Origin: Blautia pseudococcoides
GTDB lineage: Bacteria; Bacillota; Clostridia; Lachnospirales; Lachnospiraceae
Assembly: GCF_001689125.2 (NCBI RefSeq)
Contig: NZ_CP015405.2
Location: 897,001 to 961,000, forward strand
DNA length: 64,000 bases
Direction: 5' to 3'
Shown here: positions 26,810-35,445 of the stretch, piece by piece
How the letters are laid out: every line of letters starts with the position of its first letter
Numbering within the stretch: the stretch's first letter is position 1
Program-made: the position numbers and the translations under genes
Notes under the pieces: generated by a model
The model's database searches: none
Seen by the model: only the letters and a program-made list of their open reading frames with translations
What the model was told of the DNA's origin: nothing

Positions 26810-28231
26810 ATGAGTTACGATCCGAAATCACTGAAAGCAGAGGAATTTATTTCTCACGAAGAAATCCAGGAGACACTTGCCTATGCTGAGGCAAATAAGC
26901 ACAATGAGGCGCTTATTGACCAGATCATCGAGAAGGCAAAGCTTCGTAAGGGCCTGACCCACAGGGAAGCTTCTGTACTGCTGAACTGCGACATCGAGGA
27001 GAAAAACCAGGAGATTTATAAACTGGCTGAACAGATTAAAAAGGATTTCTACGGAAACCGGATTGTTATGTTTGCGCCCCTTTATCTGTCCAATTACTGT
27101 ATCAACGGCTGTGTGTACTGTCCCTATCACAGGAAAAACAAACATATAGCCAGAAAGAAACTGACACAGGAGGAGATTGTAAAAGAGGTAACAGCTCTGC
27201 AGGATATGGGCCATAAGCGCCTAGCCCTGGAAGCGGGCGAGGATCCTCAGAACAATCCCATTGAATACATACTGGAGAGCATCAAAACCATTTACAGCAT
27301 CAAACATAAAAACGGGGCGATCCGCCGTGTAAACGTAAATATTGCCGCCACCACAGTGGAGGATTACAGAAAACTGAAAGATGCCGGCATTGGCACCTAC
27401 ATTCTCTTCCAGGAAACCTACCACAAAGAGAGCTACAAAAAGCTTCATCCCACAGGCCCCAAGAGCAATTACGATTATCACACAGAGGCCATGGACAGAG
27501 CTATGGAAGGCGGTATCGACGATGTAGGTCTTGGGGTACTGTTCGGGCTGGAGATGTACCGCTATGAATTTGCGGGGCTTCTTATGCATGCAGAGCATCT
27601 GGAAGCTGTCCATGGTGTGGGACCTCACACCATCAGTGTTCCGAGAGTGAAACATGCGGACGATATAGACCCCTCTGCGTTTGATAACGGCATTGATGAT
27701 GACATCTTCGCTAAACTGGTTGCCTGTATCCGAATTGCAGTGCCGTATACAGGTATGATCATTTCCACAAGGGAAAGCAAAGAGTGCAGGGAGAGAGTGC
27801 TTCACCTGGGAATCTCCCAGATCAGCGGCGCTTCCAGAACAAGTGTGGGCGGTTACAGCGAACCGGAGCCGGAAGAGGAGAATTCCCAACAGTTCGACGT
27901 GTCTGATAAGAGAACCCTGGACGAGGTGGTGCACTGGCTGATGGATATGAAATATATTCCCAGCTTCTGTACCGCATGTTACAGGGAAGGCAGAACGGGT
28001 GACCGGTTTATGAGTCTGTGTAAAACAGGACAGATCCAGAACTGCTGTCATCCCAATGCGCTGATGACCCTGAAAGAGTTCCTCATGGATTATGCAGGCC
28101 CGGAGACAAGAAAAATCGGGGAAGAGCTGATCCAATCTGAGCTTGTAAACATTCCAAGAGAGAGGACAAGAGAGATCGTAGTAGAGCGCCTGGCAAAGAT
28201 TGAGAATGGAGAGAGGGATTTCCGTTTCTGA
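26810..28231 (+). CDS. hydG: [FeFe]-hydrogenase maturase HydG (tyrosine lyase)
   Basis: HydG splits tyrosine into p-cresol, CO and cyanide and delivers an Fe(CO)2CN-cysteine unit. The 473-residue protein has the radical-SAM motif in NYCINGCVYCPYH (near 95-105) and the C-terminal dangler-cluster motif CTACYREGRTGDR with a downstream CCHPNA. Both are needed for CO/CN synthesis and both are intact. GAGAAAAGGAGAGGG gives a strong ribosome site. A 448-residue open frame on the opposite strand is a shadow. Confidence 0.96.
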   Translation: MSYDPKSLKAEEFISHEEIQETLAYAEANKHNEALIDQIIEKAKLRKGLTHREASVLLNCDIEEKNQEIYKLAEQIKKDFYGNRIVMFAPLYLSNYCINGCVYCPYHRKNKHIARKKLTQEEIVKEVTALQDMGHKRLALEAGEDPQNNPIEYILESIKTIYSIKHKNGAIRRVNVNIAATTVEDYRKLKDAGIGTYILFQETYHKESYKKLHPTGPKSNYDYHTEAMDRAMEGGIDDVGLGVLFGLEMYRYEFAGLLMHAEHLEAVHGVGPHTISVPRVKHADDIDPSAFDNGIDDDIFAKLVACIRIAVPYTGMIISTRESKECRERVLHLGISQISGASRTSVGGYSEPEPEEENSQQFDVSDKRTLDEVVHWLMDMKYIPSFCTACYREGRTGDRFMSLCKTGQIQNCCHPNALMTLKEFLMDYAGPETRKIGEELIQSELVNIPRERTREIVVERLAKIENGERDFRF

Positions 28232-28244
28232 GAGGAGGATACAC

Positions 28245-29429
28245 ATGAGTCTGAATGCAGCACCCTCCGCAAACCGGGTACATATCAGCTTTTTCGGACG
28301 CCGTAACACCGGAAAGTCCAGCCTGCTCAATGCGGTTACGGGACAGGATATGGCAGTGGTATCTGATGTTAAGGGGACAACCACCGACCCGGTGCAAAAA
28401 GCTATGGAGCTTCTGCCAATAGGCCCTGTTTTACTGATTGATACGCCGGGTATGGATGATGACCAGGAAGGCCTTGGCGTCCTCAGAGTAAAGAAAGCAG
28501 AGCAGGTGCTCCACAAAACCGATGTTGCAGTCCTGGTTGCAGAGGCCGGGAAAGAATTGACCCCCATGGAACAGCAGTTGATAGAACTCTTTGAGAAGAG
28601 AGAGCTGCCTTATCTGCTGGTCTATAACAAGATGGATTTACTGTCGGAGGAAAAAATACCGGAGACAGACCATGAAATCTATGTGAGCGCCCAGAAAGGC
28701 ATCCACATCTTTGAGCTGAAGGAGAAACTGGGAAGCCTTGCAGGAGAGGGGCAGGAGCATCCCCTTGTAAAGGATTTGGTATCACCGGGGGACTTTGTGC
28801 TCCTGGTGATTCCCATTGATAAAGCAGCGCCGAAAGGCAGACTGATCTTACCGCAGCAGCAGGTCATCAGAGAACTTTTGGATACCGGGGCAGTGCCTCT
28901 TGCCGTGCAGGATGACAGAGTGGAGGATGTGCTCGGGCGTCTTGGGGTAAAACCGCGGCTTGTGATTACGGACAGTCAGGTGTTCGGCAAAATGAGCAGA
29001 GCAGTTCCGGCGGCTATACCGCTCACTTCTTTCTCTATTTTGTTTGCTCGGTACAAAGGAATTTTGGACGGTGCACTGAAAGGCGCTTATACGCTTGATG
29101 ATCTGAAGGACGGAGATAAAGTGCTGATCAGTGAAGGCTGTACCCATCACCGGCAGTGCAATGATATCGGCACTGTGAAGATGCCTCGCTGGATTGAAAC
29201 GCATACCAAAAAGACGCCGGAGTTTGTATTTACCTCCGGAACCGGATTTCCGGAAGATTTGACACCGTACCGGCTGGTGGTGCACTGTGGAGGCTGTATG
29301 CTCAATGAGCGTGAAATGCAGTGGCGCAGAAATCAGGCTGGCTCACAGGGGGTACCCATGACAAATTACGGCATAGCCATTGCGCATATGAACGGTATTT
29401 TGCAGCGGAGCCTGGAAATATTCCGGTGA
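28245..29429 (+). CDS. hydF: [FeFe]-hydrogenase maturase HydF (GTPase scaffold)
   Basis: HydF is the GTPase on which the di-iron subcluster is assembled and from which it passes to the hydrogenase. The 394-residue protein has the P loop GRRNTGKSS (near 18-26), the DTPG switch motif, NKMD for guanine, and the C-terminal cluster site CTHHRQC with HCGGCML. The start at 28245 follows GAGGAGGA. It begins 13 bases behind hydG. hydE-hydG-hydF in one operon gives the complete maturation set. Confidence 0.96.
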   Translation: MSLNAAPSANRVHISFFGRRNTGKSSLLNAVTGQDMAVVSDVKGTTTDPVQKAMELLPIGPVLLIDTPGMDDDQEGLGVLRVKKAEQVLHKTDVAVLVAEAGKELTPMEQQLIELFEKRELPYLLVYNKMDLLSEEKIPETDHEIYVSAQKGIHIFELKEKLGSLAGEGQEHPLVKDLVSPGDFVLLVIPIDKAAPKGRLILPQQQVIRELLDTGAVPLAVQDDRVEDVLGRLGVKPRLVITDSQVFGKMSRAVPAAIPLTSFSILFARYKGILDGALKGAYTLDDLKDGDKVLISEGCTHHRQCNDIGTVKMPRWIETHTKKTPEFVFTSGTGFPEDLTPYRLVVHCGGCMLNEREMQWRRNQAGSQGVPMTNYGIAIAHMNGILQRSLEIFR

Positions 29430-29480
29430 TGAGTAACGGATACAGGGACAGATCACTGTACCGGGCGGGAGGATATCTTT

Positions 29481-29972
29481 ATGGAGTTTGTTGCGATTGA
29501 TGAGACAAACCGGGAATGCGTCAATGAATTTATAGAAAGCCAATGGCATGCAGCGGAGATGGTCATTCGCGGCAGTGTTGTGGATATGACCAGGACAGAG
29601 GGCATTGTTGTCTGGGAAAAGGGAAATATTGTGGGACTTCTGACGTATTTGATCAGGGACGGCATCTGTGAAATCATATCCCTGGACAGCCGCCAGGAGG
29701 GAAGAGGTATCGGAAGAACCTTAATTGAGAGGATAAAAGAGACTGCAAGAAGGAAAAAATGCAGAAGGCTTGTGGTGATCACTACAAATGACAACATCCA
29801 GGCCATACGGTTTTACCAGCGCTGCGGGTTTGATATGGCCCATCTGTATCACAATGCCCTGAACTTTTCAAGAAAGCTAAAACCGGAGATCCCTCTTATA
29901 GGGGCAAACGGAATTCCTCTGATGCATGAGATAGAATTTGTAATGGATTTGGAACCGCTGAGAAATAAATAG
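29481..29972 (+). CDS. GNAT-family N-acetyltransferase
   Basis: A 163-residue acetyltransferase with the acetyl-CoA loop SRQEGRGIGRTLIERIKE (about 72-90) and the ending FYQRCGFDMAHLYHNAL. GGGAGG nine bases ahead of the ATG sets the start. It follows hydF by 51 bases and is probably in the same transcript, but nothing ties it to hydrogenase maturation. The acceptor substrate is unknown. Confidence 0.88.
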   Translation: MEFVAIDETNRECVNEFIESQWHAAEMVIRGSVVDMTRTEGIVVWEKGNIVGLLTYLIRDGICEIISLDSRQEGRGIGRTLIERIKETARRKKCRRLVVITTNDNIQAIRFYQRCGFDMAHLYHNALNFSRKLKPEIPLIGANGIPLMHEIEFVMDLEPLRNK

Positions 29973-30276
29973 GAAAAAATGCTCCAATAGGGCTTTACCC
30001 TGCGTGGATGAAAAAAGAGTATAAGAATATGGGAGTGGTTCTGTTGGATGGACTGCGATGCACTGGAGTTTCATCTGAAACAAGATGGATTCTTCAAACA
30101 GCACGATAGAATTCCGGGAGCTGTCAGGTGATCATCTGGCTGTGGGGATTTCCAATAAGGGGTTTGCCTATTCCGGAAATCTTCCTATGTTCCGTTCTGA
30201 TCAGCGGGTATGACAGTGCAGGAGATGATGGTTCCCCTTATCGTGGTGGAAAGGCCATAAAAATAAATACTTATAC
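29973..30276 (+). other. gene-free stretch with decayed coding traces
   Basis: About 300 bases without an intact gene. Two short frames in different phases look like a frameshifted C-terminus: one from about 30085 with SGDHLAVGISNKGFAYSG, and one at 30210-30260 ending VQEMMVPLIVVERP. The ending recalls the S-x-QE-x-x-VP-x-I motif of PglZ-type members of the alkaline phosphatase superfamily, but this is a weak resemblance. Confidence 0.3.
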
Positions 30277-30331
30277 AAAAAAAGAACTTTCTGTCCTGCT
30301 GTAAGACGGCCAGGCAGAAAGTTCTTTTTTT
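30277..30331. terminator. bidirectional terminator between the hyd operons
   Basis: A perfect 17-bp stem (arms 30277-30293 and 30315-30331) made of a seven-base A/T run next to GAACTTTCTG, with a 21-base loop. It serves both the hydEGF side and the converging hydrogenase operon. Confidence 0.9.
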
Positions 30332-30393
30332 GCAGCGGGGGGTACTGATTCCCGCTGCACTATTTTTCATATACTGCTATTTACAAATCCGCT

Positions 30394-32082
30394 TTAGTAA
30401 CTGTCATTATGCAGCAGCTCATGCTCTTTGCCCTTTAACAGAGTATCATACAGTGACATGATCAGCGGGTTTTCGTCAGCCTTACGGATACTGGTAACAT
30501 TGTCCGCTTTGTAGAGACCGTCTTTTCTGGCTGCTTTTGTGCGGTCTCCGGCTCTCGGCGGCTGGCCGCCTCCCATGATACAGCCGCGGCGGCAGGCCAT
30601 GATCTCCACGATGTGGTAGTGGGCTTCACCGCTCTTGATCCTCTCCATGACAGTCTGGGCGTTAGCCAGGCCGCTGGCCACACAGACATTCAGCGGAATG
30701 CCTTTGTAAGTGACGGAGAATTCTTTGATCCCCTCTTCCCCCCGGGCGCCTGTTTCCGCAACGGTATCCATGGTTGCCTTGTCATGCTTGTCTGCAAAAC
30801 GGCGGAGCATAGCTTCTGTCACACCACCCGTAACGCCAAAGATAACACCGGCACCGGAACCAAAACCGAACGGCATATCACAAGCTTCCGGAATCAGAGT
30901 CGGGAACTCAATACCGGAGTTTTTGATCATTCGGATTAATTCTGTGGTAGTGATAACAATATCTGTGTTCTGCTCTCCGTGGGTAAAACTGTTTGGACGG
31001 ACAGCTTCCATTTTCTTGGCTGTACATGGCATAATGGAAACAACCACTGTTTTCTTGCCTTGATTCTTTTCATAACCCCGGTAATACTCTTTGATGACTG
31101 CAGAGAACATTTCCTGAGGAGAACGGCAGGTGGAGAGGTTGTTCTTATACTCCGGATACTGGTCACAGAGGAATTTCACCCATGCGGGGCAGCAGGAGGT
31201 GAACAGCGGAAGTTTTGAGCTGTCACCCAGACGCTCCAGAAATTCCTTGGACTCTTCCATAATTGTCAAATCCGCGCTGAACGCAGTATCATAAACTTCA
31301 TCAAATCCCATACGGTGCAGGACAGCTACCAGCTTGCCCATGACACTGTTTCCTTTGTCAAGGCCAAAGGCATCCCCTACTGCAACACGTACGGCCGGGG
31401 CTACCTGGGCCACAACCCTTGTATCCGGATCAGCAATGGCCTCCCACACTTCGTCCATATGGGTCTTGACGCTGATGGCTCCGGTCGGACAGTAGATACG
31501 GCACTGGCCGCAGCTTACGCAGTCAGTCTCAGCCAGGGTCTTATTGAATGCCGGCATTGCCATGGCATCGGTTCCGCGGAACGCGAATCCCAGTACGCCC
31601 AGACCCTGGATCTCGGAACAGGCACGTACGCAGTCGCCGCAGAGAATACATTTGTTGGGGTCCCTGACAATAGAGGGAGAGCTGGTATCCAGCGGACGGA
31701 TTTCCCTTGTGTTCTGGAAACGCACATCCGTGATATTCATTCTGTGGGCCAGGTCCTGCAGTACGCATTCGCCGCTCTTTACACAGGTGGTACAGTCACG
31801 GCAGTGGGCGGAGAGCAGCAGCTCCACGATCAGTTTTCTATATTTTTTGATTCTTCCGGAATTGGTGTAGATGACCATTCCATCTCTGGGAACCTCTGAG
31901 CAGGAGGCAAAGGTACGTCCCCTGTCATCCTCCACAGTACAGAGCCGGCAGGCGCCGAAGGTGGAAACCTCAGAGTGATAGCAGAGTGTCGGAAGATTGA
32001 TTCCGGCTTTCCGGATGACGGAAAGCACATTTTTTTCATCGGTAAATTCTACTTTTCTACCGTCAATCGTCATATATCCCAT
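30394..32082 (-). CDS. hydA: [FeFe]-hydrogenase catalytic subunit (HydA/HndD type)
   Basis: This subunit makes or oxidises H2 at the H-cluster. The 562-residue protein has, in order: an N-terminal [2Fe-2S] domain (about 33-67); the HCRDCTTCVKSGEC cluster site; two ferredoxin-type [4Fe-4S] clusters (CILCGDCVRAC and CVSCGQCRIYCPTGA); and the H-cluster domain with TSCCPAW, STCRSPQEMF, SIMPCTAKK and the final MACRRGCIMGGGQP. All four H-cluster cysteines are present. It ends the hndA-hydB-hydA operon, 12 bases behind hydB. Domain order matches the catalytic subunit of trimeric, NAD- and ferredoxin-linked hydrogenases. Confidence 0.96.
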   Translation of the reverse strand: MGYMTIDGRKVEFTDEKNVLSVIRKAGINLPTLCYHSEVSTFGACRLCTVEDDRGRTFASCSEVPRDGMVIYTNSGRIKKYRKLIVELLLSAHCRDCTTCVKSGECVLQDLAHRMNITDVRFQNTREIRPLDTSSPSIVRDPNKCILCGDCVRACSEIQGLGVLGFAFRGTDAMAMPAFNKTLAETDCVSCGQCRIYCPTGAISVKTHMDEVWEAIADPDTRVVAQVAPAVRVAVGDAFGLDKGNSVMGKLVAVLHRMGFDEVYDTAFSADLTIMEESKEFLERLGDSSKLPLFTSCCPAWVKFLCDQYPEYKNNLSTCRSPQEMFSAVIKEYYRGYEKNQGKKTVVVSIMPCTAKKMEAVRPNSFTHGEQNTDIVITTTELIRMIKNSGIEFPTLIPEACDMPFGFGSGAGVIFGVTGGVTEAMLRRFADKHDKATMDTVAETGARGEEGIKEFSVTYKGIPLNVCVASGLANAQTVMERIKSGEAHYHIVEIMACRRGCIMGGGQPPRAGDRTKAARKDGLYKADNVTSIRKADENPLIMSLYDTLLKGKEHELLHNDSY

Positions 32083-32094
32083 ATTAAAACCCTC

Positions 32095-33969
32095 CTATGC
32101 TTCCACGTAAATGGCATCAAAGGCACAGTTGTCTTTGCAGGCACCGCACTTGATACACAATTCGTTGTCAATATTATAAGCTTGCTTGCGCACACCGGTG
32201 ATCGCTCCAACCGGACAGTTCTTCGCACATTTTCCGCAGCCTTTACAGAACTCTGGATTGATGAGGAAGCGGCGCATGGCAGTACAGCATTTGGCAGCAC
32301 ACTTGTGTTCCAGAATGTGCTCCTCGTACTCATTGCGGAAGGTTTTTAAGGTGCTGATGACAGGAAGCGGGGCACTCTTTCCGAGTCCGCACAGAGCCAT
32401 ATTTTTAACCATGGCTGCCAGCTCTTCCAGGGTATCCAGGTCCTCGATGACCCCTTTTCCGTCTACGATGCGCTCCAGGATCTCCAGCATACGTTTGGTC
32501 CCTTCACGGCAGGGAACACATTTTCCGCAGGATTCCCTCTGGGTAAAGCTCATGAAGAACCGGGCAACCTCAACCATACAGGTGTTCTCGTCCATAACAA
32601 CAAGTCCGCCGGAACCCATAATGGCATCGTATTTTTTTACACTGTCAAAGTCCAGACCTACATCCAGGTGTTCAGCTGTAAGACATCCGCCGGAGGGACC
32701 GCCAATCTGTACGGCTTTAAATTCTCCGCCGCCTTTGATGCCGCCGCCGATATCATAAATCATCTCACGCAGTGAGGTTCCCATGGGAACTTCGATCAGA
32801 CCTGTGTTCTCAATGGAGCCGGTGATGGAGAATGTCTTTGTTCCGGGGCTGCCTTCTGTTCCTATGGTGCGGAACCAGTCAGATCCTTTCATGACAATAC
32901 CGGGAACATTGGCGAATGTTTCCACGTTGTTCAAAACGGTAGGTTTCGCCCAAAGTCCCTGGTCAACCGTTCTGGGCGGTTTTACTCGGGGCATACCTCT
33001 GTCGCCTTCGATGGAAGCGGTCAGAGCAGAACCTTCGCCGCAGACAAAGGCTCCGGCGCCGCGGTTGATATGCATATGGAAACAGAAATCAGTTCCGAGA
33101 ATATTGTCACCCAGCAGGCCCTTTTCCTCGGCCTGTGCCATGGCGTGTGTGAGCCGCTCTACTGAGAGCGGATATTCTGCACGCACATAGATGTAACCGT
33201 CCTGTGCACTGACTGCATAGGCGGCAATGGTCATTCCTTCGATGAGACGGTAGGGGTCACCTTCCATAACGCTTCCATCCATGAATGCGCCCGGGTCACC
33301 CTCGTCGCCATTACAGACAACATAGTGTTCCTTTACGTCTGTGTGGGCAGCCACCTGTTTCCATTTTTTTCCGGTGGGGAATCCGCCGCCGCCTCTTCCG
33401 CGCAGACCGGATTTGTCCACTTCATCAATGACATCTCTTGGAGACATGTCAAAAAGAGCCTTTGACAGGGCGTTGTAACCGCCGGAAGCTATGTATTCAT
33501 CCAGGGATTCCGCGTCAAAGCGTCCGCAGTTTTCCAGAGTGATCCTGGTCTGTTTGGCAATGAAGGGGATATCATCCGGTGTTGGGAAGGAATCTTCCCC
33601 TTTTTTGTAGAACAGGCGTTCCACAGGTTCTTTGTTCAGGACTGTGCGTTTGAAGATTTCTTCACAGTCATCCATCCGTACTTTTACATATTGATAATGC
33701 AGGGGTTCAATCCGCATCAGGGGTCCGAGTTCACAGATTCCCTGACAGCCGGTCTTCACCACTCCGATGTGTGGGACATGGCCTTCAAATTCTACGGAAA
33801 CACCAGGCATGTCTTTGCAGAGCTCCTGCATTTTTTCATAGATTTTCTGTGAGCCGGTAGCAACACAGCCGGTTCCGGCGCAGATTAAGATACGGCATTC
33901 AAAAGAATCAATCTGTTTCTGGGCGGCCTCCTGCTCTTTTTTCAGAGCTTCTCTGTTTTCAATCATCAT
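32095..33969 (-). CDS. hydB: hydrogenase NADH/FMN subunit (NuoF-like, HydB/HndC type)
   Basis: The 624-residue subunit carries FMN and the pyridine-nucleotide site. The N-terminal 120 residues are a thioredoxin-like [2Fe-2S] domain (CAGTGCVATGS and CQGICELGP). The centre is the NuoF core with GLRGRGGGGFPTGKKW and the [4Fe-4S] site ESCGKCVPCREGTKR. The end has two more ferredoxin clusters (CKGCGKCAKNCPVGA and CIKCGACKDNC). These extra clusters are the layout of the Thermotoga and Clostridium HydB proteins that bifurcate electrons between NADH and ferredoxin, so that is the likely chemistry. It overlaps hndA by four bases. Confidence 0.94.
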   Translation of the reverse strand: MMIENREALKKEQEAAQKQIDSFECRILICAGTGCVATGSQKIYEKMQELCKDMPGVSVEFEGHVPHIGVVKTGCQGICELGPLMRIEPLHYQYVKVRMDDCEEIFKRTVLNKEPVERLFYKKGEDSFPTPDDIPFIAKQTRITLENCGRFDAESLDEYIASGGYNALSKALFDMSPRDVIDEVDKSGLRGRGGGGFPTGKKWKQVAAHTDVKEHYVVCNGDEGDPGAFMDGSVMEGDPYRLIEGMTIAAYAVSAQDGYIYVRAEYPLSVERLTHAMAQAEEKGLLGDNILGTDFCFHMHINRGAGAFVCGEGSALTASIEGDRGMPRVKPPRTVDQGLWAKPTVLNNVETFANVPGIVMKGSDWFRTIGTEGSPGTKTFSITGSIENTGLIEVPMGTSLREMIYDIGGGIKGGGEFKAVQIGGPSGGCLTAEHLDVGLDFDSVKKYDAIMGSGGLVVMDENTCMVEVARFFMSFTQRESCGKCVPCREGTKRMLEILERIVDGKGVIEDLDTLEELAAMVKNMALCGLGKSAPLPVISTLKTFRNEYEEHILEHKCAAKCCTAMRRFLINPEFCKGCGKCAKNCPVGAITGVRKQAYNIDNELCIKCGACKDNCAFDAIYVEA

Positions 33970-34445
33970 ACGCTATCACCTCTCAATTCTGTGAGTAATT
34001 CCAATGCTTTTTCCGGCGTCATGGTCGGGTGTACTTCATTGTTCACGGTGAGTGTAGGAGCCAGCCCGCAGGCACCCAGGCAGGAAACAGTCTCCACAGT
34101 AAAAAGCATATCGTCTGTAGTGTGTTTTTTCTTGCTCAGGCCCAGCTCTTTTTGAAGGGCTTCCAGAATGGGCATGGATTTGCGGACATGACAGGCAGTT
34201 CCGTCACAGACTTTGATGATGTATTTTCCCTTGGGTTCAAAGGAAAAGTTTTCGTAAAATGTGGCAACACTGTAGGCTTTGGCCTCTTTCACCCCAATTT
34301 CTTTTGCCACGTAAGTCAACAGTTCGCCTGGCAGATAACGGTATTCTGCCTGAATGTCCTGCATGATGGGAATCAGTGCACTTGGCCTGCGGCCATAATG
34401 GCTAATGATTTCGTCCGTCTTCTGGTAGTAGCTCTTGTCAAGCAT
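33966..34445 (-). CDS. hydC: hydrogenase small [2Fe-2S] subunit (NuoE-like, HydC/HndA type)
   Basis: The 159-residue NuoE-like subunit has one [2Fe-2S] cluster: the first cysteine pair in CDGTACHVR and the second in CLGACGLAP. It begins with the usual IPIMQDIQAEYRYLP segment. A near-perfect ribosome site AAAGGAGGT precedes the ATG on the minus strand. It is the first gene of the three-gene hydrogenase operon, which faces its own maturation operon across a shared terminator. Confidence 0.95.
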   Translation of the reverse strand: MLDKSYYQKTDEIISHYGRRPSALIPIMQDIQAEYRYLPGELLTYVAKEIGVKEAKAYSVATFYENFSFEPKGKYIIKVCDGTACHVRKSMPILEALQKELGLSKKKHTTDDMLFTVETVSCLGACGLAPTLTVNNEVHPTMTPEKALELLTELRGDSV

Positions 34446-34502
34446 TCAGATACCTCCTTTAGATTTAATCATTCATGACAATAGAGAGTGAATGTGCTCT
34501 CT

Positions 34503-34515
34503 ACTGTATTACAGT
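34503..34515. promoter_or_regulatory. palindrome in the hydrogenase leader
   Basis: ACTGTATTACAGT is a perfect 6+6 palindrome around one base, between the hydrogenase promoter and hydC. A GAGAG/CTCTC hairpin follows it in the leader. It could bind a regulator; none is identified. Confidence 0.4.
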
Positions 34516-34565
34516 ACACTTCCGCATGTGCGTTTGGGTATTTTTGCACATATACCTGTCTTCTA

Positions 34566-34594
34566 ATTATATAATGTTAAGCGGAAATAAACAA
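34566..34594 (-). promoter_or_regulatory. promoter of the hydrogenase operon
   Basis: On the minus strand TTGTTT (34594-34589), 17-base spacer, perfect TATAAT (34571-34566). The leader to hydC is about 115 bases long. Confidence 0.75.
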
Positions 34595-34771
34595 TAAATA
34601 TTTTGAAAAAAACATAAAAATATACAAATTCATGATTGGGGCCATAAAATTTCTATTTATGCGTTTATGCACTGATACTGCTCACGGCTTCCGCAAGCCA
34701 CGATTCTAATGCAGTAACACTTTTCGGCCAGCATCTCCCCGGAAACTGCCTTCCGGAGCAGGAATCCGGTA

Positions 34772-34800
34772 TTGACTATACTAACAGTTGTTAGTATAAT
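34772..34800 (+). promoter_or_regulatory. promoter of the tetR-flavodoxin operon
   Basis: TTGACT (34772-34777), 17-base spacer, perfect TATAAT (34795-34800). Its spacer is filled by the first operator. The stretch 34600-34770 upstream holds no gene, only short GC hairpins. Confidence 0.85.
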
Positions 34801-34822
34801 AAAACTAACAACTGTTAGTTTT
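34777..34822. promoter_or_regulatory. pair of TetR-type operators
   Basis: Two inverted repeats share the half-site ACTAACA/TGTTAGT around a two-base centre: 34777-34798 (10-bp arms with TATACTAACA) and 34801-34822 (10-bp arms with AAAACTAACA). Their centres are 24 bp apart. The first sits between and over the -35 and -10 boxes, the second over the transcription start. This is a textbook autorepression layout. Confidence 0.8.
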
Positions 34823-34838
34823 AAAGGAGGCAGGAGAT

Positions 34839-35435
34839 ATGAAAACAAAAGACAAGATTTTAAAGGAGGCCTTTTATCTGTTTTCAGAACAGGGGTTTCA
34901 TGCGGTTTCTGTCAGGGATATAGCCAGGGCTGTGGGGATTAAAGAGAGCTCTCTTTATAACCATTTCAAAAACAAACAGGATATTTTTGATCGTATCGTG
35001 GATGTCCAGTGGGAGAATGCCAAGGCATATTTCCGAGAAAAGGAACTGCCCTTTGCCCAGGGAGATAACACAGACATGTTTGAGGAACGGGATATGGACA
35101 GGCTTATAGAAAAGGTATTGTCTGTGTTTGCCTTTTTCTTTGAGGATGAGGAGAATGTGAGGTTTAGGCGGCTTCTGATCTTAAGTCAATACGAAAACCC
35201 CAGGGCAAAGGGGATTTATATTCAATTCTACAGGGACTATATGCTGGAGTTTCAAAGCAGTCTGTTTTCAGCCCTTATGGATGCAGGGGTGCTGGAAAGA
35301 AGAGATGCGCGGATACTTGCACTGGAATTTTACGGGCCTGTTTTTTTACTGCTGCACACTTGTGAAGGGCTTAAGGAGGCGGAACCTGAATTTGAGAAAC
35401 ATTTGAGACAATTTATAAAAGTTTATGGAAAGTAG
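34839..35435 (+). CDS. TetR/AcrR-family repressor
   Basis: A 198-residue repressor with the N-terminal helix-turn-helix (about 7-52; GFHAVSVRDIARAVGIKESS and LYNHFKNKQDIF are diagnostic) and a variable C-terminal ligand domain. AAAGGAGG precedes the ATG. The two operators directly upstream are surely its own. The next gene, a flavodoxin-like protein, starts ten bases behind it and is under the same control. The inducer is unknown; redox-active or toxic organic compounds are plausible. Confidence 0.92.
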   Translation: MKTKDKILKEAFYLFSEQGFHAVSVRDIARAVGIKESSLYNHFKNKQDIFDRIVDVQWENAKAYFREKELPFAQGDNTDMFEERDMDRLIEKVLSVFAFFFEDEENVRFRRLLILSQYENPRAKGIYIQFYRDYMLEFQSSLFSALMDAGVLERRDARILALEFYGPVFLLLHTCEGLKEAEPEFEKHLRQFIKVYGK

Positions 35436-35445
35436 AGGATAAAAT

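Noticed and set aside
27221..28567. 448-residue open frame on the minus strand
   Set aside because: It lies wholly opposite hydG and hydF, whose motifs are complete; it is a shadow of their codon pattern with no ribosome site.
34566..34594. Rex operator in the hydrogenase promoter
   Set aside because: TTGTTTA and TTAACA are present but the spacing is too wide for the usual TTGTTAA-N4-TTAACAA site.
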